The notes beneath the pieces were generated by a model. The model did no database searches, was not told the DNA's origin, and saw nothing but the letters and a program-made list of their open reading frames with translations. The position numbers were made by a program, and so were the translations under genes. Positions 57,655 to 64,000 of a stretch of DNA of 64,000 bases are shown here, one piece after another (position 1 is the first letter of the stretch; every line of letters begins with the position of its first letter). Source of the DNA: Symbiodinium natans (taxonomy: Eukaryota; Sar; Dinophyceae; Suessiales; Symbiodiniaceae); contig CAJNDS010002310.1 in NCBI GenBank assembly GCA_905221605.1, forward strand, positions 356,001 through 420,000, written 5' to 3'.

Positions 57655-57812
57655 GGGAGGGGGGGGGGCAAAAAAAACCAAAAAAAAAATCCGCGGGGGG
57701 GGGGGGGTGGTGGGGCCCAAAAAAAAAAAAAAAAAAAAAATATATATTATATATATATTTTTTTTTTTTTTTTTTTTGGCCCCCCCCCCCCCCCAAGGGG
57801 GGGGGGGGGCCT
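57655..57812. repeat. Symmetric G-run/A-run/TA/T-run/C-run block
   Basis: In order: G-runs (57659-57668, 57695-57708), GGGGCCC, about 22 A, TATATATTATATATATA, about 20 T, GGCC, then about 16 C and a G-run. The halves around 57748 are reverse complements, a potential long hairpin. Open frames across it are artefacts. Confidence 0.9.
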
Positions 57813-58960
57813 GCCCCTTTAAAATTTCATTGGGGGCCACCAATCAGATTTTAAAGATTTTAAAGGTGTTTGAAGATTTAAAAGGGGCCTCCCCCCTTGA
57901 AGCTTTAAGTGGGTTAAATATTAAGGATTTTAAAGACTGTACAGGGGGCCTGCCCCTTTAAAATTTACTTGGAGCCCCCATGTAAATTTGAAAGAGTATG
58001 AAATTTCAAGTTCTTGAAGATAATTGAAGGCCCTCCCCCTTTCAAATGAAAATTGGGGTGCACCAAATAAATTTTAAAGATGTTAAAAGTTTTTCAGATT
58101 TTAATAGAGAGCTCCCCCGCTCAAATTTATATGTGACCCCAAGTATGTTTTTTAAAGTTTTTTGAAGATTTGTGAAAAGGGGCCTCCCCTTGAACATTTA
58201 AATGGAACCCCAATGAAATTTTAAGATTTATACAGGTTTTAATGATTTTAAAGATTTTGAAAGGGCTCCCCCCCGCCCTTGAAGTTTAAATGGGCCCCCC
58301 CAATTCACTTTTAAAGGTTTTGTAAAGATTTAAAAAAGCCCCCGCCCCCCGCCCCAATGAAGCTTTAAAGATCTTAAAGGTTTCAAAGGTTTTACAGAGT
58401 TTAGCAGGGGGCTCCCCCGTTGAAATTTAAATGGGGCCCCCAGTTCAATTTCAAAGATTTTCAAACCCCCCCCAAAAAAAAAAAGAGTTTACTTAGGGGC
58501 CCCAATTAAATTCTAGAGACGTTAAAGATTTTAAAGATTGTAAAAGGGCCTCCCCCCTTTAAACTTTAAGTGGGGGGCCTCAGTAAAATTTTAATGGCTT
58601 TAAGTTTTAAAAGATTTTAAAAGGCCTCACCTTGAAAATTTAAATGGGGCCCCAATCAAACTTTACAGATTTTAAAGATTTAATGATTTTGCATATTTTG
58701 GAGATGTTAGAAGCCCTCCCCCCCAAAAAAAAATTAAATGGGGCGCCCAATTCAATTTTTTAGGATCTTAAAAGCCCCCCCCCCCCCCGCCCTTTTATAG
58801 GTTTTAACTCTAAACCTTTCCCATTTTCATTATTTTCAACATTTTAAAGGTCCTTAACATGTTGAGAATCCTTACAGAATAACTGGGGCGGGCCCCTGGT
58901 CCCCCCAATATCTGAATACCTTTGACAAACTAGATGGGAAGGGGCCCGACTTTTTTTTCA
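57812..58960 (+). repeat. Degenerate tandem repeat, AAAGATTTTAAAG with GGGGCC blocks
   Basis: About ten units of roughly 90-120 bp. Each combines AT-rich words (AAGATTTTAAAGGTTT), a GGGGCCTCCCCC block, TTGAAATTTAAATGGG and CCCCAATTAAATTTTA. Length varies strongly between units. Confidence 0.8.
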
Positions 58961-59690
58961 GGGCTTTAAGTTTCTAACAGCCTTGAAAAACTTTTAAAGT
59001 CATTAATTAATCAAATGGGAAGGGGTCCGAATGCATTTACTTTAAGGACTTGAAAGGTTAAAAAAAAAACATAAATGGGTATGGGGGGCCCCGGGCCCTT
59101 CCCATTTAGATTTTTGAAGACTACAATTCAAATTTCTCCAAGACTTACAGAATTTTTCGAAAATTAGATGGATGAAGATTCCCTTCTTCAAGATTTAAAG
59201 GCTTTTAAGTTTGTTTTTAAAACTAAATGTATCCGGATGGAGGTTCTCATAGTCTGTATGCAGGTATTGTAAGTATGGTCACAAATAAGGTAAATTCATG
59301 AAAAATATGTGTTTTGGACCTGAAAAACACAGGCCTGTATTCCGACGCACTCTCCAGAAATATGTGGTCACACCCCCCCCCCCCATGATCCATATGTATC
59401 CTTTTCTTGCTTGTCCTTCTACACCTGTGCTTACTTACACATATTGTTGAAGTGAAAAAACACCGGTATTTACGATACGTTCGTGTCTTGCCATGTCTGA
59501 AGCTACAACTTGCTAGTGATTATCTACACTTTTAAACAACAGAAATCCACAAGCAGAATCCGTTTCTGGATTTGGTTTTGTGTGGTTTGCTAATCTCTGT
59601 TATTCACTCTATGATGGCTTTCAATATGCACCTTCTTGAAATTCAACAATATTCATTGATTAGATAAAAATAGTTTATACACCATTGTAT
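58961..59690. other. AT-rich sequence, no recognised gene
   Basis: Composition turns clearly AT-rich from about 59100. No coding motif was seen before 59692. Confidence 0.4.
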
Positions 59691-59691
59691 A

Positions 59692-60540
59692 ATGCATAAA
59701 CATAAAAGAAGAGATGAAGGGGTTTCAAATAAAGCACCTAACACAAGAAGCAGACATAATGAAGTTAGAGACGAATTCGCAAAGACAGTGGCATTCTTCA
59801 CGGACACGCAAGGACTTAAGTTAGCGTATGAGAATCCTGACGGGATATATCAAAAATGGCTCTATTTTATACACTGCTGTGACTAAAAGCGGTAGAGATG
59901 TTTATGATGATTGAAAACTTCCTGTATACAAGACGCAACAGACTCAGCGTTATAAAGATGTAGATAAGTTCATATAAGATGGTTTTATTGAAATAGACGG
60001 TTAAAGAAAAGAAAAAACTGGAATTTCTGGTATTATAAGTCATAGTTTAGGTTCAGCATCAGGACAACAAATAAACAATGATTATGGTAATGTATTCAGA
60101 AGTCGTAGTTATGGTTCTCCTTTTGTATCAGGACAGCGACCAGAAGACACCAGGACAAATTTAAGAATACGGAAAGCAGGAGACCCCGTTGGTATGTTTG
60201 ATTAAGGAAGTATAACATCAAAGATATCAACATTAGACCCTCTACAAAATCATCCTTATGAAGATGTAGGCAATGTTAAAAACAAAGCAGGACATCTACC
60301 TATAACCGAAGAAGAGTTTTTAACAACAGTTTGATGCAATAATCGACAGAATGTTCATAGTATTTCAGAAGAAAGCAACAACATACGAACAAAAAGAGAA
60401 ATCGAAGATAGAGAAGCAATTTAAACAAAATGCTTACGAAGAGATAAGAAAGTTAGTTGATAATAATGAAGTAGATGAAGCAGTTAAGCAGGTGAAAGGT
60501 AGGAAGAAGAACAATAGTAAGGTATGTATATGTAATTAAA
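59692..60540 (+). pseudogene. Decayed virus-type class 3 lipase-like (alpha/beta hydrolase) gene
   Basis: Three successive frames form one protein-like path in AT-rich DNA. Frame 1 (59692 to about 59848) has KLAYENPDGIYQ. Frame 2 (about 59851-60331) has ILYTAVTKSGRDVYDD, then SHSLGS (the GxSxG-type nucleophile elbow; serine codon 60044-60046), then RSYGSPFVSG and RKAGDPVGMFD, and NHPYED. Frame 3 (60327-60540) is a lysine and glutamate-rich helical tail. The order of a YENP...GTKS..D..DD segment, HSLG, RxYGxP and GDPVxxxD matches the lipase-like proteins carried by protist-infecting small DNA viruses (virophage/Polinton-like) and related elements. I base this on memory of the family. Frame 2 is broken by TGA 59912, TAA 59975, TAA 60002, TAA 60203 and TGA 60332. 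Such hydrolases are thought to act on membranes; this copy cannot make an intact protein under the standard code. Confidence 0.55.
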
Positions 60541-60600
60541 TTATCTATGCTATTTATATATAATGGAAACTTGTAGTCCCGAACATATCCTCATTGATAG

Positions 60601-60795
60601 TTTAAGTTTAAATTGCACAAAGGTAGTTCTTATGTTAATTGTCAAGGGTTTAAGAACAAAACGGCTGTTGGATTTAAACCATTGCGTGGCCTCTTCTCAC
60701 AAGTTAGATATTTGCCGTTAAAATATATGGGAAACTTAACAATTGAATGATAATTAGTAACTAATGCTACTAATTGTATCAATTACCGCAGTCAG
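60601..60795 (+). pseudogene. Virus-type capsid-like fragment
   Basis: A frame open from 60601 to TGA 60748 has VGFKPLRGLFSQVRYLPLKY and GNLTIE. After adjacent TGA and TAA codons it continues as LVTNATN, ending near SQNF. The FKPLxGLxxQxxYLPLxY...IELELV pattern resembles capsid-type proteins seen as endogenous copies in dinoflagellate genomes. It lies directly after the lipase-like relic on the same strand, as expected for one inserted element. The rest of the gene is missing: the palindromic array starts at once. Recognition is from memory and moderate. Confidence 0.4.
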
Positions 60796-60807
60796 AATTT
60801 CAAGAAA

Positions 60808-61905
60808 TTTAGGGAAAACTCGAGCCGGCTCGAATTTTCCGAAAATTCTCGAGGCACCAGGTCACCAAAACTCGAGCAGGCTCGAATTTTCCAAAAAAAA
60901 CCTACATTCTGTCATCTATGAGGCCTTGGGGTCACACAGCCATGGTTTCAGCATTTTTTTAGAAGATTCGAGCCGGCTCGAATTTTCCGAAAATTCTTGA
61001 AGCTCCAGGTCTCGAGAACTCGAGCAGGCTCGAATTTTCAAAAAAAAAAAAAAACGAACTTTCGGGATCTACCCGGCTGCTGGAGCCATAGATCCTGAAA
61101 TTTAGGTTTTTTTTGGAAAATTCGAGCCTGCCCGTGTTTGGGCGACCTACTGTGTCAGTTTGTTTTGGAAAATTCGAGCCGGCTCGAATTTTCCGAAAAT
61201 TCTTGAAGCTCCAGGTCTCGAAAACTCGAGCAGGCTCGAATTATTCAAAAAAACCTAAATTATGTCATCTATGAGGCCTGGGGGCATTTTTTAGAAAATT
61301 CGAGCCGGCTCGAATTATCCGAAAATTCTTGAAGCACCACGTCTCGAAAACTCGAGCCGGCTCGAATTTTCCAAAAAAAACCGGACTTTCAGGATCTACC
61401 CGGCTGCTGGAGCCATAGATCCTGAAATTTATGTTTTTTTGGAAAATTCGAGCCTGCTCGTGTTTGGGCGACCTACTGTGTCAGTTTTTTTGGAAAATTC
61501 GAGCCGGCTCGAATTTTCCGAAAATTCTTGAAGCACCACGTCTCGAAAACTCGAGCAGGCTCGAATTTTCCAAAAAAAACCGAACTTTCGGGATCTACCC
61601 GGCTGCTGGAGCCATAGATCCTGAAATTTGTGTTTTTTTTGGAAATTCGAGCCTGCTCGTGTTTGGGCGACCTACTGTGTCAGTTTTTTTTAGAAAATTC
61701 GAGCCGGCTCGAATTTTCTAAAATTCTTGAAGCTTTAGGTCCCAGAAACTCGAGCAGGCTCGAATTTTCAAAAAAAACCGAACTTTCAGGATCTACCCGG
61801 CTGCTGGAGCCATAGATCCTGAAATTTAGGTTTTTTTTTGAAACTTCGAGCCTGCTCGTGTTGGGTGACCTACTGGCCGGCTCGAGTTTTCTAAGAAAAA
61901 GCATG
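60808..61905. repeat. Palindrome-rich tandem array (TTCGAGCCGGCTCGAA)
   Basis: Five to six units of about 200 bp, some longer (about 320). Each has a palindrome centred on TTCGAGCCGGCTCGAA within GGAAAA...TTTTCC, a variant CTCGAGCAGGCTCGAA, the block ACCCGGCTGCTGGAGCCATA and a single-arm GAGCCTGCTCGTGTTTGGGC. Palindromes could extrude as cruciforms. Open frames here are artefacts. Confidence 0.92.
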
Positions 61906-62039
61906 GGTTTTTCGGGTATTTCTCTACCTTGTTGATGTAAATGACCTGCCTGACTTGAAATGATATAGGTTTTTATCGGCCCTGTCGGTGTTTTTATCGC
62001 TAGCTCATGGCCCCCTCTCCTTCCAAGATCCATCTGTTT

Positions 62040-62106
62040 CGAAGCAGAAACGTGGATCATGGGGGGGGGGGGCGTGAGCATATACGTATATATATATATA
62101 TGGTAA
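62040..62106. repeat. G-run and (TA)n
   Basis: A G-run at 62060-62070, then TATACGTATATATATATATATGG at about 62080-62102. Confidence 0.9.
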
Positions 62107-62289
62107 CCCCCCACCCAAGACCAACCTCACGCATAGAACAAAGAGCAGCAATGCAGACATACACACGAGTAACCCAGCAAGACAAGAGCAGCAATACAGA
62201 AATATACTATACAAAAACCGAAAAACACCACACAAACCTGCAAAAAACAAACAAAAATACTAGAACCAACATGTTGGGAGACTAGCGTA

Positions 62290-62800
62290 CTATCTGCGGG
62301 CTCTCCGCAACCCCATTAAACCAAAACTCTCCCAAAACCAAAAAAAACACAAACACCAAGAACCAAAAAAAACAAAAAAATCGGAGGGCCTGGCCCAAAC
62401 CAAAAACCCAAAAAGAACCAAGAAAACCAAGAAAACCAAGAAAACCAAAAAAAACAACCAAAAACAAAAACAAACAACAAAATCGGAGGGCCTGGCCCAA
62501 ACCACAAAAAAGCAAAAAGCAAAAAGCATAAATAAAAGGGCCCGGGTCATGGTTCCCCAAAATCTTGTTGCTTTTTTGTTTTTGTTTTGATGTTTGTTTT
62601 TCTTGGTTTGAATTTTGTTTTTTTGGTTGTTTTGTTTTTTTTTGTTTCTCGTGGTTGTTTTTTTTTGTTTGTTTGGTTTGGGCCAGGCCCTCCGAAATTT
62701 TTGTTTGTTGGTGTTTTAGTTTTTGGTTGTTTTGGTTTGGGCTCCGAAAATTTGGATTTTGTAGCTTGTTCCGTCTCCAGGTCACAGTCTCCCCAACACC
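62290..62800. repeat. A/C-rich to T/G-rich inverted repeat
   Basis: The left arm (62320-62530) is A and C only apart from two direct copies of TCGGAGGGCCTGGCCCAAAC (62381-62400 and 62483-62502). The right arm (62560-62760) is T and G rich and carries the reverse complement at 62676-62695 and a partial one near 62735. Phenylalanine-rich open frames are artefacts. Confidence 0.85.
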
Positions 62801-62852
62801 CCCCCCAAAAAAAATAGAGAGACCATGACCCGGACTCAGGGGACGAGTCTCC

Positions 62853-62995
62853 CTATGTTTTTTTTTTTTGCGGGGGGGGGGGGGGGGGTTTGCGGAGACT
62901 GTTCCCCCAAATGTTGGTTTTTTTTCATTTGATTATTTTTGTTTTCTTTTTTTTTTTTGGGGGGGGGGGGGGGGGGCGGGGGGGGGGGGGGGTTG
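62853..62995. repeat. T-run/G-run tracts
   Basis: Two blocks of about ten T followed by 16 or more G (62858-62889 and 62948-62991). Confidence 0.95.
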
Positions 62996-63735
62996 TGGCG
63001 TTTTACAGTGTTTCGTATAGCATATATCTGTTTGGTTCCGTCTCCAGGTAACAGCCCCCAAAACCAAAAGAAATGACAAAAGAAATGGAAGACTAGTCCC
63101 CCAGGTCCGGGTCATAGTGTCCCAAACTTATCTTTTTGTTGGTTTTTGTTGTTGAGTGAGTTCTTTTAGTAACAAGAACCCTAAACCACACGCACACAAC
63201 TGGGAGACTAGTTCCCTATGTTCGGGTCATCGTGTCCCATGGTTTTGCATTTTGGTTCGGAGTGTGTTTATATAGTTTCTCGAACAATTGCTGTTACCAT
63301 CCTTTCTTCTATTAGACACAGAGAACACATACATACATGATGTGGGTAGTTATTCTGCCTCTTCTTTGCATTCCATAGGAGGAAAGCCTTCCAAACATTG
63401 GCATTTCTTGGGAACCCGGCTCACTTTTTGATTGCAATTCTTTTCACGTTTTCCTAAGAAAATGCCCATGTTTTTGGGGCCTGCCTCCTATGGGATGCAA
63501 AATTAGTACAAAGTGGAGCCTTTGGGACGCGTCGTTGATCCTGTGGTGAAGCTTGATGTTCTGGCATCATCCCATGTGCGCGAATACGCGAATACTTTCA
63601 AGTTCCCTACAAATAAAGGCATGTCCAGCCCCGAATGTCAAGAAATGAAATTTGCTCACAGTATTCTTGGGCTTACCTATGATGGTTTTACATGTCACTC
63701 TATGCCCTCGAGTACTTCTTCGTCTGATGTTTTGA
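62996..63735. other. No recognised gene
   Basis: Repeated phrases GACTAGTCCCCCAGGTCCGG / GACTAGTTCCCTATGTTCGG and GGGTCATAGTGTCCCA / GGGTCATCGTGTCCCA suggest a low-copy repeat of about 120 bp at 63090-63240. The rest is unassigned. Confidence 0.4.
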
Positions 63736-63737
63736 GG

Positions 63738-64000
63738 ATTAACATCAGGTTGCTAGGCAGTGCCTCATACCCGCAGGCATGTGAAATTGTTTGAACGAAG
63801 GCACTGTTCTTTAGGCTAGCAGCGCCGTTCTCCATCAGTGCCGGCCACTATGGCGGCATGACCTTCCTCTGTCCCTCAGTGCCGCCCCCTATGGCGGCAT
63901 GACCTTCCACGGCCCGTGTCTGCAACCCTTCAAGTATCTTTCAGGTTGCTAGGCAGTGCCTCGTACCAGCAGGCGTGTGAAAGTGTTTGGACGAAGACGC
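63738..64000 (+). repeat. Second block of the ~150-bp satellite, running off the window
   Basis: Starts AGGTTGCTAGGCAGTGCCTC and includes TTAGGCTAGCAGCGCCG, CATCAGTGCCGGCCACTATG and GGCATGACCTTCC, the same monomer and orientation as 39045-42530. At least one full and one partial copy are present. Confidence 0.93.

Noticed and set aside
62282-62828. Phenylalanine/leucine/glycine-rich membrane-like proteins
   Set aside because: They come from the T/G-rich or A/C-rich arms of the inverted repeat.

Overview
This window looks like nuclear DNA of a dinoflagellate, probably a photosynthetic lineage. Four things point there. (1) A decayed fragment of form II RuBisCO lies at 25.0-25.45 kb; among eukaryotes this enzyme form is typical of peridinin dinoflagellates. 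(2) Several small exons are best joined using GC-AG introns whose two ends share an AG|G context, a known dinoflagellate habit. (3) There are Copia-type retroelement pieces of the kind common in Symbiodiniaceae genomes. (4) There are short TTTAGGG/CCCTAAA tracts. The species cannot be named from the sequence, and no bacterial operon structure is present.

Layout. 0-9 kb: pyrimidine-rich microsatellites, unrecognised sequence, and a decayed non-LTR retrotransposon on the minus strand (7.2-8.6 kb). 10-12.2 kb: a gene for a calmodulin-binding type IQ-repeat protein built from 141-bp tandem units. 13.1-14.5 kb: a minisatellite with a unit of about 37 bp. 15.9-17.7 kb: a PAN-like membrane protein followed by vWA-domain exons. 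19.5-20.6 kb: a split gene with two Tudor/chromo-barrel-like modules. 21-28.5 kb: dispersed and low-complexity repeats enclosing the RuBisCO fragment. 28.8-36 kb: an A/C-rich island with no confident gene, flanked by C-tracts and a repeated 50-bp element. 36.9-38.7 kb: a serine/threonine kinase in five small exons. 39-42.5 kb: a satellite of about 150 bp with a 592-bp higher-order period; the same satellite returns at 63.7-64 kb. 46.6-47.4 kb: an intact uncharacterised 250-aa gene. 50.9-54.6 kb: Copia-type fragments in opposite orientations. 57.6-59 kb: AT/GC block repeats. 59.7-60.8 kb: an AT-rich relic of two virus-type genes (class 3 lipase-like and a capsid-like fragment). 60.8-61.9 kb: a palindrome-rich tandem array. 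62.3-63 kb: an inverted repeat and long G-runs.

Most of the window is repeat-derived. The genes do not form a visible pathway. The best candidates for functional genes are the hypothetical protein at 46.6 kb, the IQ-repeat gene, the kinase, the vWA gene and the Tudor-like gene. The RuBisCO fragment, the retroelements and the virus-type genes look decayed. Long open frames inside the simple repeats (for example 50-1240, 4.1-4.7 kb and 24.2-24.6 kb) are products of composition and are not listed as genes. Exon borders below were inferred by eye from domain continuity and need RNA evidence.
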